Of a stretch of 64,000 bases of DNA, positions 25,433 to 38,078 are shown one piece after another (within the stretch, counting starts at the first letter, position 1; each line of letters begins with the position of its first letter). Origin of the DNA: Plasmodium brasilianum (Eukaryota; Apicomplexa; Aconoidasida; Haemosporida; Plasmodiidae); assembly GCF_023973825.1 (NCBI RefSeq), contig NC_090126.1, positions 2,129,001-2,193,000 of the forward strand. The letters are read 5' to 3'. A program made the position numbers and the translations under genes. The notes under the pieces are model-generated. The model did not search any database, was not told the DNA's origin, and saw nothing but the letters and a program-made list of their open reading frames with translations.

Positions 25433-27010
25433 TTACTCCAAGAAATGCATCAAATGATAGACTAGTTCGTTAAACTTTTCGTGAATGACAAGATGACAGC
25501 ATTCAGGCAAAATTATCATTTTCACATTTTTAACGAATTCCTTTTTTTTTTCTAAAAACTTTATGGTGTGCGCGTACGGAGTTATTTTATCCTCCCTACT
25601 GTAAAGTAGAAGAATAATTTTTGTATTCATTATAAATTTATAGAAAAATATTTTTTGAGCAAAACGCATAAAACGAAATGAAAAAAGGTTAACTTTATTA
25701 TGCTTCAATGTAATTGCGTGGGTTGGGTAAAAAATATTATTTTTATGTTAATAAAAGCGCACAGTACAGTCTTATATGAGACATGCGAGTGCGGTGTAAT
25801 ATATATATATATATATATGTATACATACATTCTTATATATATACATACTTGCATGCGTACTTACATAAGTATACCCGCACGGATGTACGCTTACCCGTAG
25901 ATGAAAAGAACGTCAACGTTTGATTTTAACAATGCAGAATACTGCTTCTTAGAGTCTTGTATATTTAATCCAATTAGTACCTTCAGAAATGTCTCAATAA
26001 ATTTTTCTTGCTATGTAATAAAAAGAAAAAAATAATAATTACAAATGAATGGAGGTTATTGTGTATTATTATAGTAGTCAGATGACTATTCCAAAAGCAT
26101 GATTTTCAATCAAAAATTTTTCTTTTTTTTTTGAAGCAAACAAATATTGAAATATGCAAGCACACATATACATTTAAATATATGTATATATGTACATGTA
26201 CTCTTATATTTTTCCCAATATCACAAATAAACATGTGTAGACTTGTGGTTGCATACATAATACACATAATACATATAGTACATATATATTTATATATATG
26301 GATTTACAAACAATACAACATTAATATATACAAGAAAGGACAAAATGAGGTGCTATCAAAATGTTCTAATTTTACATTTTCCTTAAGAATAGAATATCGC
26401 TTTGTTGCGTCTTCTAAATTGTTCTCAAAGTTGTAATAATCATTCTAATTTATTTAAAAAAAAAAAAAAAAAAAAAAATAGTATAAAAGAAAAAATAATA
26501 TATATATTTTTACAAAAGTATATATAGCAATTTTAAATATTTTTTTATAACTTTAACTGTATCCTCCGAAATAACCGAACGGCTATATCGCTTTGCTAGT
26601 CTGAGAAAAAGGCATCTGTTATGCTTTAAGAGGAAACTACGAAAAAAATAAAAAGCATGTATATTGATTCTTGACTTTGTATGTTTATGCATATAATATA
26701 TACTACGATGTTAAGAACTGGTGTTACTATATAGGGACATACACACATGTTACTGTTACAACTGTTCATGTTATATTTTATAAGCATATATTCATAGATA
26801 CATTTCATGAGGAAATGAAAAAAAAAAAAAAAAATTACATTAAGAATCGATGTCTAGGTTTGGCCATTCCAGCAGCACTAATTAAGCAAAACTTTTTTAC
26901 TTTTATTTTACTATCTACAGAAAGGTGAGCTAACAGAAAAAACAAATGAAAAAACGCCAATCAATTTTTCAGCTATTTTAAAAAGAAAAAGAAAAAATTA
27001 AACAAAGTAC

Positions 27011-27050
<40 letters not shown>

Positions 27051-27688
27051 ATAAAATAAAACACGACAAGGAAAAACAAAATAAGGCAAAACAAAACAAC
27101 GTAATGAATTACCGGCAATAATACATCCCATGGAAAACGCAACGACAATAAAATTTTCATTTAAAACATTTTTTTTTTCTAAAACATCATATATTTGCTG
27201 TGTATATAATTTTTCAGTAAATTTATTTAGGTTCTCAAACAAGCTACTATTCCCATGGCCATAAAAGTCTGTTAAGTGTGAAAGGTATGACGTGTCATTT
27301 GCAAGGCCTTCTTAACGGCATAATGGTTATATTATTTGTGTACACAAGTATGTGTATATACATACACATATGCATATAAATATATATACAATATACACAC
27401 GTACACATGTGCATAACCTAGGGACAGAAACCGATAGTTAAAACGAATGAGCGACGTAAATAATTTTTCGAATTGGTACGTGCCACCATTTAACCCATGT
27501 AAAAGAAGCACAACTACATTCTTTTTATTAACATTATTATTGGGTGAATCATTTTTCTGATTTAATGTTGGTATAGAGTAGTCTACTTCTTTATCGTCAT
27601 TTATCCGTAAATTCTTTGAATAAACTATAAAAGTGTGCCCCTTACAGCACGTAATATATTCATGTGCGATAAGGTCTTGGTGACACAT
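25433..27688 (-). CDS. Alpha/beta hydrolase, seven exons, about 305 aa
   Basis: I reconstructed the gene as the complement of 25433-25598, 25895-26010, 26376-26444, 26552-26600, 26839-26929, 27113-27268 and 27418-27688. All junctions are GT-AG and in phase, giving 918 nt. Family features appear in order across the exons: oxyanion strand VVVLLLHGLNGG (about 58-69); LDFYGHGNS, created by the first splice; nucleophile elbow AFSMG with Ser136; LISAAGMAKPRHRF; acid Asp254 in YGREDKITP; and His286 in PECCHLVIHE near the C-terminus. It is therefore a likely active serine hydrolase (lipase/esterase type) of unknown substrate. The elbow has Ala where Gly is usual. No clear signal peptide is seen. Least certain is the 3' end of the fourth exon (donor GTTATA at 26551), where an alternative donor at 26557 also keeps phase. 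Gene order agrees with a hydrolase next to CTP synthase in P. falciparum. Confidence 0.85.
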
Positions 27689-28309
27689 TTTCTATTAATT
27701 TAAAAATTGCAAGAAATTGAGTATATATATATACACGTACGCACTTATGTACCCATATATGCTTATATACTCATACACACATATATACACATGTATATAC
27801 AAACATATACTCAAGTATCAGTTTGTTTCAACGATTTAAACTTATATATGTATAAAATTACATATTATTGCAAATGTAATCTAATTATGGGTGACGTATC
27901 TTCACGTTTTAAGATAAGCTATATTTATTATTTTATTTTTTTTTATTTTTTCAAACATTTTTCTCAAATTCTTTTTTAATAGCTATAAAAACGTGTCATG
28001 CATGTATATCACACATGTCTGTACATACTAATTTCATTCAAATAAATATAGCATATTTCTTTTATATTTGAGTATATCAATTTACAAAACGTGGAAGTAT
28101 TTTTATTCCTCAATCAACGAGTTATCAGTAGCAGCTGATGTTTAACATTTTGTACTTTATTTTCTTAAAAATCTGCACTTAGCGAATTGACCTTTTTAAC
28201 TATATACTAAAAGTAAGCAAGTTATAAAATGGAGTATAATCGATATTAAATTATTGTGAAGAAATGAAACAAAAAAAAAAAAAAAAAAATGTGTAATGAG
28301 AAACCTGAA

Positions 28310-28344
<35 letters not shown>

Positions 28345-29774
28345 GTCTACATTACAATATTTTCTTTCTTTGATGCATTAATTAGGAAAAGAAAATACAC
28401 GTTAACACATGATAAATTTAAAACAAAATTTTATGTTTTATTTTATTATATTTATTTTAATTTTATTTGGTTTTAAAAATACTTGACACAACAAAATGAT
28501 ACGAATATTGTACAAAAACTATAATTTAGTTATGTCGTTCCATTCTGAATATATACTATATTAAGTAAATTGAGGGCTTTTTTATTTATGTGTTCATTTT
28601 TTGTGCAAGTTACACTTTCTTGAAAAAGCGTAAAATACGACTTTAATTTTATCACCATCTTGCAAGTTCGTAAGGAAATATTTAGAAAGCTCATTATTAC
28701 TCTTTTTCCAATTTTCGTAATTCCACAAAATGCACTACCTAATTTTTTTCTTTTTTATAACTTTAAAGATATTGTGATATAAAATCAGTGAATTTGAAAA
28801 AAAGGTACCTTTTTATTTGTCATCTAGCTTTTAAATATAAAAAGGTACTGTTTAAAAAAATAAATAAAAAAAAAATATATAATTTCGGGCAATTTTTTTT
28901 GTGTCCTTTGTTTTAATCTTATTTTCTTCGTTACTTTACCTTTTTTTACCATTTCTTTCATCGCACAGTGCATATCATATATTGCCTTACTCCATGTATT
29001 GGCGAACTAGGAATAAGAAAACTCCTCATAATAAAACAAAAATAATATATATATGTGTGGTATTAAATATAATCAATTAAATTAAATAATTTGCCAAATA
29101 GAACATAAAGAGGATATAATAAATATACAATGAAATGTATAAGAGAAGGTAGCATATAAGGGATAAAACAAATATATGCAAAAATAGTTACTTCTGAATT
29201 CACTTTCAGTAAAGAAAAATAAAAAATTAAAATAAATTAGGAATTTAATCATGTAATTTTTTTTTTTTAATTTATATGTATAATGAAATATAACTAATTA
29301 ACGATGAGTTACCCATAAAGAATAAATGGAAGAATAAAATAAAAGCGAGTAATAAAAATATATATAGAGCTAGAAAGAAAAAAAAAAAAAAGAAGTAACA
29401 AGATATAAAGAAGAACAGAGAAAGCAGAGTAAAGCAGAAAATTATTCGCTTTAAAATTCAAATAACAAATAAGAGAAGTACAAACTACTTATATAGAACA
29501 ACATTAACAACGTAAGAAAGGGAAAGCTGGAAGAAACGGAATGTAAAGTACATATTTGTTATAAGTATACATGAAAACGTACGAAGAGACAAGTGCGGCG
29601 ATCGACGAATAAATTTGCAGAATAAAACTACGTTGGGCGTAAGCAGGACGCAATAACAGTGTTAAAAAAGCAAAATAGGGTAATTTTAATTTTAATTTTA
29701 ATTTTTTTTATTATTTTATTTTATTTTACTATATATTTTTTTCTGATCTACGTTTATATGCGTGTAAATGTAAA
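27689..29774. other. Divergent intergenic region between the hydrolase and EMC2, with a candidate small gene
   Basis: The region is mostly AT-rich with poly-A/T runs (28269-28290, 28312-28340). It contains two coding-like minus-strand islands at 28594-28734 and about 28940-29006, listed separately. A further minus-strand open stretch, starting ATG at 29252-29250 and encoding a hydrophobic peptide (MIKFLIYFNFLFFF), ends at a GTAACT donor. I could not join it in phase to the others. The EMC2 promoter and 5' UTR occupy the right-hand part. Confidence 0.6.
28594..29006 (-). CDS. Probable small spliced gene, two exon-like pieces, function unknown
   Basis: On the minus strand an acceptor TTCTTATTCCTAG is followed at 29006 by an open exon FANTWSKAIYDMHCAMKEM. 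Candidate donors are GTAAAA (exon end 28950), GTAAAG (28940) and GTAACG. A second piece, 28734-28594, follows acceptor GGTAG. It reads CILWNYENWKKSNNELSKYF and continues LTNLQDGDKIKVV... to a TGA stop, 46 residues in all. The two Trp residues, the charged Lys/Asn/Asp content and purine-first codons look like genuine Plasmodium coding sequence. Using acceptor ATTAG four bases earlier opens another frame, so the join is unresolved. The first exon is not identified, and I do not recognise the product. Confidence 0.4.
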
Positions 29775-30656
29775 ATGGATGAAGAGAACATTTTGTTCTA
29801 TGAAGGAAATAATGTGAGCATGATAGAGAAGCACTATCAGAATTCTTTGGAGAAGGATATACAAGAATTAATAATTTTTTATGGAATGAAATTAATGAAA
29901 AAGAACAAAGCAAAGAACCAGTTATATAAATGGAGTCTATATGAAAATATTTTAAAGGCATCAATTGAATTAAATTTAAATGAATTTATAGATATATGTT
30001 TTAACAAGTTAAAAGAAAAATTCGGTAAAATAGATGGGAAAAAATTAAATATATTAAAAGGAATGATATGTGAATGTACAAATAAAAATGAAGAAGCATT
30101 AAATATTTATAAGAATTTTCTTAAAAAAGATCCTTGTGATATTTTGATAAGAGCAAGAATTATGAATTTAAAAAAAATAGTAGAAAAAGATATAAATAAA
30201 GTTATACAACTATTAAATGACCACTTAAAAGAGTTTCCGGTAGATATAGAATCATGGCATGAATTAGGGGAAATATATATAATAAATTGTTTATATAGTT
30301 ATGCCATATTTTGTTTCGAAGAAATTTTATTACACATTCCTACGAATTTATATTATATATTAACATGTGCAGAATTACATTATACAATTAATCAATTAGA
30401 ATTAAGTAGCAAGTATTTTTGCTTAGCTATTAAATTACAAAGTAATAATTTAAGAGGATTATGGGGCATTATAATTCTTAATATAACAAGATATTTAAAT
30501 AGAAAACCGAAATTATTAAATGAAAATGTCGACATCATCCTAACAATACACTGTATTAATAGGTTATATAGTTTATATAGTGAAATAAAGGTAGACCTTA
30601 TATACAAAAATACTATTCTTGATTATTTGAATGAGTTAAGAGACATGCTTAAGTGA
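29775..30656 (+). CDS. EMC2: ER membrane protein complex subunit 2 (TPR protein), 293 aa
   Basis: This is a single exon beginning MDEENILFYEG. The central and C-terminal two-thirds are TPR-like helical repeats (about 90-235). They include the block diagnostic of EMC2: WHELGEIYIINCLYSYAIFC (161-180), then LLHIPTNLYYILTCAELHYT (185-204) and SSKYFCLAIKLQSNNLRGLW. In the family, EMC2 is a cytosolic scaffold of the ER membrane complex that inserts tail-anchored and polytopic membrane proteins. Length agrees with the family (about 290-300 aa). There is no signal peptide or membrane segment, as expected. The gene lies head-to-head with the hydrolase side and tail-to-tail with CDP-DAG synthase. Confidence 0.9.
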   Translation: MDEENILFYEGNNVSMIEKHYQNSLEKDIQELIIFYGMKLMKKNKAKNQLYKWSLYENILKASIELNLNEFIDICFNKLKEKFGKIDGKKLNILKGMICECTNKNEEALNIYKNFLKKDPCDILIRARIMNLKKIVEKDINKVIQLLNDHLKEFPVDIESWHELGEIYIINCLYSYAIFCFEEILLHIPTNLYYILTCAELHYTINQLELSSKYFCLAIKLQSNNLRGLWGIIILNITRYLNRKPKLLNENVDIILTIHCINRLYSLYSEIKVDLIYKNTILDYLNELRDMLK

Positions 30657-32528
30657 ATCTGTTGCAGTCAAGAGGGGGAAAAAATTTAATAAAAAAGGAA
30701 GAAAAATGAAAAGCATAATTAAACACCTTTTTATTATACTGTGCATATGACCACAAGTAATATTTCTTCGTACACATATTTGCAGTTCTGTTATTATTAC
30801 CGCTTTAGTTTCTGCTGCTGTTTCTGCTGCTATTACTGCTGCTATTACTGCTGCCATTTCTGCAGCAGTCATTATTACTACAATTTTTTTTAATTTCTTT
30901 CATTGTTTATACTGGTTAGTGGCATATTTTTATTTTTCGTTTTTAACTGATGTAACCATATTTTCCTTTCATTTTGCACACACTTTATAATTTTATAACA
31001 CTTTTAATAATGTATTCAAAAAAGTGTACATATTAACAGTAAATGAATTTAAGCATTTTTTATTTTTCCTATTATACTTCAATTTTACACCTGCTTTTCT
31101 TGGTTTTTCATGTACCTCTTTTTTTAAGTACTAAATTTCCAATATTGTTATTCCGTATAAGTAGAAATACCTATTTTCCTTATGAATTCTCGTTAATTTA
31201 AGCTCATTTGCTATGCTTTCTTTGGTAAAAAACAAAACAGTGCGTGCTAATTAAAATGAGAAGTCCTCTACATAAACTATTTTTCGTAAGCCATATATAG
31301 TACTCCAGAATACATAAAAATTGTGTAAACGGTTACTAACGCAAAAGGCAGAATTACGTTTAAAAGACTATATTTTTTCAAATTCTTGTACTTTTTTTTT
31401 TTTTTTTTTTATTTGTTATAGTGTTATACTGAATAAATTTGCAGATTAAACATAGGAAATTTGTTTTTATAATTTTAAAATCATTAAAAAAAAAAAGAAA
31501 ATTGAATCATTATAAATATACTTTAAAAACGTTGAAATAAAAATAAAAAGAAAAGTGATATGCTATTAATGAAATATATAGAAGTGAATGCAAGAATTTA
31601 ATGAAATAAAGGAACAAAGGAATATGTTATATAAAAAACGCATAATATACACAGTTTTTACTTTTTCTTTTTCTGTCTCTTTTTTTTTTTTTTTTTATTA
31701 CTGTATTACATTTAATAAAAACATAGTTAAAATTATAGAAAGATAATTTTACAAAATGAAGAAATGAAAAAAAAAATAAAAAAAAAAAAAATAAAATAAA
31801 AAAATAATTATAATAAATAATAAATATTAATTATAATAACAATAATGATAATAATAATAATAATAACAATAAAAAAAATAATAATAAAAATAATACATAA
31901 TAAAAAATAGCTAGCTTAACATTAACAATTACGTTTTATGCGTATGGAACTTTTTTCTTTTTTCACTTTTTTTTCTAAGCAAGGCTATTAATTAAATTCA
32001 TTCTTAATATAAGCGGTGAGAAAAATGTGTGTGCATATTTAGATACATATATATATATATGTATTCTTACATGTGCACACGCATTGTGCATATGTCTGCT
32101 TTATTGCAAAGAGAATGATTATTCAAAGCATGGATTAGTTCAGCAAATAATTATTTCACATTTATTTGATCTATCTTCTGATTAACATAATATATGCTAT
32201 ATATGAAAATGTAAATACAAATTTCCATAATTTTTTTCTTCTTAAATTTTGTAAGATTGCACTTTTTCTTTTTTTTTTTAAATAAAAATAGGTGCACAAA
32301 AAAGAAAAAAACATATATCCATGTATTATATATATATACACAAGGTCCTGATTGTAAGGGTTCAAAATTATTTGAGTGTATTAAAAACAAAAAATTTGCG
32401 CTAATTTCTTATTTCGCATGCTCTGCGTATGTTATTTAATATATATGATACTCTTATAATGCGTACTATATAGGTCACCATACTATATATGATATTGCTG
32501 TACAACTTTCCAACTTCACATGTATTTT
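30657..32528. other. Convergent intergenic region, EMC2 / CDP-DAG synthase
   Basis: Both genes end here. A GC-richer trinucleotide-like stretch (gctgctattact units, about 30808-30870) lies 150-215 bp after the EMC2 stop. Around 31760-31910 there is an (AAT/AAAT)-rich microsatellite. A short plus-strand start at 31256, MRSPLHKLFF followed by donor GTAAGC, resembles a first coding exon, but I could find no matching second exon. Confidence 0.65.
30808..30870. repeat. 12-bp GC-richer minisatellite after EMC2
   Basis: About five imperfect copies of a 12-bp unit (gctgctattact / gctgctgtttct) stand out in an AT-rich 3' flank. The unit is built from CTG/CTA/TTA-like triplets, so it can be read in frame on either strand (Ala-Ala-Val-Ile or Leu-Leu-Leu type), but no gene uses it. 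Confidence 0.8.
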
Positions 32529-34387
32529 TTAACTCAATATCTCGTCATCGTTGCGTACTGGATCTTTTGAAGCAAACTTCTCTTGATTTATTTTCGTATT
32601 GATTGTTTTCCTCCTTTTCTTGTCTATCATGTTTTTTAATTGATTAAAAAGACGCATAATTTCCTTATGATCTAGTTTTTGTATTGAATCTATAAGTACA
32701 TCATACGAATAATGAACTCTACTTTTAATTTTTGCAAATGATTTCAAATAAACATATGTAAACATACCAATAAAAATCTGACAATCTAATCGGTCTGTAA
32801 ATCCCCCATGCCCTGGAATAGTTTGTCCAAAATCTTTAATTTTCAATGCTCTTTTAAATCCTGAAGCAAAAAATCCACCAAAGGGAGCTAAGAAAGCGGC
32901 AAATGCACTGAGAACTAATCCATGTACAGTCATTTTGGTGTAATAAATTTTATCAACTGGTAAGTAATTGGACAAATGGGTCGGTAAAATATACACCTTT
33001 TGATGAAAAATAGCATTATCTTCGCAATCACTTGTAAACATTGTGTAAAAGGGGATAAAAGAAATATTATTTTGGGGGCATGCAAAATATTTATAATGCT
33101 GTAAACACCGGGTTGCAAATACACCCCATAAAATTGTTATAATAGACGAACCTACAAAACCTTCAACTGTTTTCTTAGGGGATAATTCAATTAATTGAGT
33201 TTTTCCAAATAAAATTCCAAATATATATGCAAATGTGTCATTTACTACAACTGAGGATACAGGAATAAAAAACCAAATTAAACCAGAATAAATATTTGCA
33301 ATATGCATTAAGGATTGAGTTACAACAAGTAAGGAGGTTAATAATATAATTCCTATTTGAGAAAACTGGTATCTCATAGAAAATTTTCTTAAGGATAATA
33401 TAAACCAAACAAACCCCCAAAATGCTAATATAAACATATTTATCGAATGATATTTTAACAAATATTTAAACAAACGAAATTGATGATTTAATCTTGGTAA
33501 TGCCCACGGTATTCCCCATGCTAATATGGTTAAGATAAACCAATACCATCTTATATAAAATATTTGAGGTAATTTTTTATCTTTATTTTCTATACTTTTT
33601 AAAGATACAATTTCATTATATACTACAGTAACCGATAATAAAACTAGTATACACAAATAAAAATGTCCCAAGGCTAATATAAAAAAACAAAAAAATAATA
33701 TAACACATGACCAAATGAATCTTACTTTAAATGTTTCTAATTTCGATTTTGAGTTTTCTTTTGGTGCATAACTATTAATATTATTATTGGTATCATCTTG
33801 ATTAGTAATAAGTGTTTTATATTTACTAGAATTATGTGCTCCTCTATAATAACCATAAAATCTCATAAAATTCGTAAATCTACTATTTGTATTTTTCATA
33901 TTAATGTATTCTTTCATTTGTTTTATATATTTATAATATTTCATATCTTTATAAACTTTTTTTTTTTTAATTTCATTTTTCGAATCACCTTTGTTCACAC
34001 TTAAATCTTCTGTGAGTACATTCTTCCCGATTAATTCATCAGTACTTCTTTTTTTTTTACCAGCATTATTGGTACTGTTACTGTTACTGTTGTTGTTATT
34101 GTTTTTGTCACTGTTATTATCATTGCCATTCTCATCGTTATTGTTATAGTTATGCGTAGTTATAGGACTACTAGGAGCCATTATCATTACGTCATCTTCT
34201 GTACAATCTTTTTTGCAATATTTATTTTTGATTGTTCTTTTAACGGGACCTTGTTTTTCCTCAGTAATATCATCTCGACTATCTTTTCTTCCCTTTTTTT
34301 TTTTTTTTTTTCCTCATTAATATTTTCTATAAAAGAACCTTTTGTAGAAGTACTATTTTTCCTGTTCTTTTCATTTCTATCTTGCAT
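32529..34387 (-). CDS. CDS: Phosphatidate cytidylyltransferase (CDP-diacylglycerol synthase), frame-broken N-terminus
   Basis: The enzyme joins CTP and phosphatidic acid to make CDP-diacylglycerol, the precursor of phosphatidylinositol and phosphatidylglycerol. It is an integral ER-type membrane protein. The continuous 552-codon frame starts at 34187 and has about eight to nine hydrophobic segments (about 155-440). It carries the family signature SGFKRALKIKDFGQTIPGHG followed by GFTDRLD (residues 442-468). Upstream of 34187 the same frame stays open (...KKDCTEDDVMIMAPSS) back to an 18-A tract. Beyond that tract an ATG at 34387 opens the other frame (MQDRNEKNRKNSTSTKGSF). One extra A joins them into about 619 aa, closer to the long N-terminal extension known from P. 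falciparum. Starting at 34187 is the alternative. The N-terminal extension is Asn/Lys-rich and unlikely to be catalytic. Confidence 0.92.
34294..34311 (-). other. A18 tract (minus strand) that breaks the CDP-DAG synthase frame
   Basis: On the minus strand GAGG is followed by 18 A then GGGAAG. With 18 A the upstream ATG frame runs to a stop at 34187. With 19 A it flows into the enzyme frame as polylysine then GRKDSRDDITEEKQG. No GT-AG intron of reasonable length and phase spans the tract. Confidence 0.7.
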
Positions 34388-37300
34388 TGTTTCCTTTTAA
34401 TTATCTGTACTAAACCATCTTACATATTAACTACGTTCATTTAAGAAGTAGTCTAAATCTTCTCAACGTTACACATACATACATATACATTTATATATAT
34501 GCACAAGTACTGAGACTACTGCTGGTACATTCAAAGCGCTTTTTAAAAAAATGGCACAAGTGGTCACGTACTTTTTTATAACTATAAACACTTATATTCT
34601 CTGCGTATATGTTTCTATGGGAACATGCATTTATATACGTTTCCATCTATTTCTTACATGTTTATATATGTTTTTATGTTCACGCATATATTTTACATAT
34701 ATATATATATACACGTACGTACATATATATATATATATGCTTATATATATGCTTATATAAACATTTGTTTAATCACACACAAGGATTTTTTGTCAAAATT
34801 GAACGTACACTATAAAAGGAGAATTTCATATCTACCTCAAAATGTAATTCGATTGAAACTCATTGAAAAAATGGACTGATAAACAGAAATCTTTTAAAAG
34901 AAATACATATAATATATATGTATATACATATATATATATGTACGTTCATTTATTTATTTAGTTATACACAATAATTTATCATTCTTTAACATAAACCTCA
35001 CACCAAAAAAAAAAGAAAAAAGGAGGATCATAAAATAAATGAAATATTGATTACAAAAAGGTACATCACCTGTAAATATGTATATATGTAAATATGTAAA
35101 AACGTTTGCCTAAATTTGTGCGATAAAAACTGTTATTTCGATAATTAAACATGTACTATATATATATATATATATATATATACAATACATATATATATTA
35201 ATAATTTATGGAATGCAGCTTTGTTTTATTATTTTTATAGTTTTGGAAAGAAGGTATATAAAATTCAAAAAAAAAAAATTATTTTTTTATTAACTTACGT
35301 AAAATACGAAATTTTGCTTTTGTTGTTAATCACATATTAACAGTTCATATGTAAATTGTAAGTTTTAACAATAAAAAAAAAAAAAATTAATGTAATTATG
35401 AAGCTCAAAAGAACAATGAAAAGTGAAAATTGGAATTTTATAAAAAATTAAAGATACAAAAGGATATACAAATATATATATGTACGTATGAATTTATATA
35501 TTTTGTGTAAAATAATGTCATTTTAATTTTCGTACTTAAGTTAATAGCGTATTGTAAAATGCATTTAACAGTAAAAGAACAAAATTTATAAACATAAGTA
35601 CATATATATTACGCACATATTTAAATTGTAGATATAATTATTGCACATACAATTATCGTACATACAATTATCGTACATACAATTATCGTACGTACATATC
35701 GCTCATATGTATATTTTACCTAAGCATTTAGTACGTACAATATACATATCATGTCATACATATTAAATACATATCACAGTATGTACATATATAAGGGCAA
35801 ACACAAAAAATAAAAAAGCTAATAAAAACAGTACAGTAAAAGATTCATATAAAATAATGCCACAAGAATTAAAAAAAAAAGATGCTGTAAAAAAAGTAAA
35901 AGAAAAAGTAAAAAGCACAATAAAAGTAGAATAAGCCAATAAAAAAGAGGAGTTACGAAAATGTTAAAAAATGATGGAAGATTTGACAATCATTGAAGGA
36001 ACATGGTATATATTATCATATAAAAGAATTTTTCAGAAAAAATAAGTATGAGAAAATATTTTTGAACTGCAAACATATATGCAATGTACTTATTCCTTGA
36101 AAGAGAAAAAAAAAAGGAATGTTTATACATATAAACACATACGTAAAAAATACACATATAAATGTACGTATATACGTATGTATATATATATATATATATG
36201 TATATAGATATAAATATTTACAAACGTGTGTATGAGTAAAGAGAAAAAGACGCTAATTCATGAGTAGTAAAAAATTGTTAGGAAGATTTTTTTATGTGCT
36301 TATCATGCTTTAAGAAGTTTAATAATTATAATGATTTTTTTAATTTTCTTTTAATTATATTGTGAATTAGTTTTGTTCATTATTTAAATGTGTATGTATG
36401 AACATTTACGAATATATACATATATATAAGTACCTTTTTTATTTTGAATTAAGAAAATTAAATATTTGTTGAAACCTTATAAATTATAACGAAGAAATGC
36501 ATCTAGTATTGTTAAATAAATGTATTCACTTTTAGCTTCTACTTTTTTTTTTTTTTAAATATATATCTTTTTATATGTGTAACTTGCAGAGTTTTTTGGA
36601 GCTTATAAATTTCTTGTTATATGTGCCATTTGTACTATAATATATTAACAAGTTAATGAGTTAATGAATTTATGTAATGTATATACATAACGAGGTTGAG
36701 AAAAGCACGTCGTCTGTAATAAGTTCTCATACGTGTACGTTAAAGGAAAATTTGTAAAATGTTATTCTTCGTATCAAAGTACTTTTTTTTTCGAATTCGT
36801 TAGATTACTATATAGTTCATGTTTTTTTAAAAAAAAGTTTACGAGCATGTGTATATTGAAAAGGAAAATTTTGTTATAAAAATATTTTTTCAATCCAAAA
36901 AAAGAGGAGAAATAGAAAAAGAAAAGAAAAATATAATAAAAACAATTCATCCATTTTTAAATTATTTTTATTTTAAAGTATATGTTACTAAAAATAAAAA
37001 AAAAAAAATTTACACCGTAAATATATAGAAGCAGGGTTGCTATAACTAATGCATACCAATGAGTACAAGTTTCGGTATGTAGGATGTACACATCTACCCC
37101 TTTTTTTAAAAACATTTTTGTGCTTTTTTTTCTAAAATTTAAAATTTTATTATTATATTAAAATATTTGTAATTCCACTTTTTGTTTTAATAAAGATGTG
37201 CTATGGGACATGTGGAGTAACATAAATGGAAGGTGAAAGTGAGCTAACATGAGAACATACATGTACATATATATATATACGCATACATGTTCTATCTACG

Positions 37301-38023
37301 TGCACATATTTATACACGTAGATATATGCGTTTAAGTATATATGTGCGAATGTACACCTAAAATGTATCCATGAAACTTCTCTTTATTTTGCAAATATGT
37401 TCTGTGTAAACATGGATCTATATATATGCATTACGGAAGAGCTAACTTATAATGTGTTTATTTCCATTCATAAGAATTTACATTATTAACAGAACCCTGT
37501 TTAAACACTAAACATACTATTTTTTCTTAAAATGACATTCCACTATTAAATAAGATTAATATATATTTAAGTATTTTTTTTTTTTTTTTTTTGTTAATTT
37601 TGTACATTTTCTGGTAAGTTTTCAAAATAATACTTTTCTTTTTAGAAAATATATTTCATCAGTAAGAATGATAAAAAATGATATATTGGTAGATAAATAA
37701 ATAAATAAATAAACAGCTGAGTACGTAAAAATATTGCACCCTTCTGTTTATAGGAATTTAAACTGCACATTATATATACTTATCTGTCTGCATGTACATG
37801 CATATTACATATATTCCTACATGTATGTCTGAATGCATAAATATATATGTAAATACATATGTGTGCATGTACATGTAAATGCGCAGGTTTGTGTATATGC
37901 ATGGGTACATATATATACATGGGATGTAACTGAACAAGAATACTTTAACTTCACATTTTTGAACGTATATAAATTATGTGTAATATTATATATTGCACTA
38001 TATATTGTATATAATACTATTAA

Positions 38024-38078
<55 letters not shown>

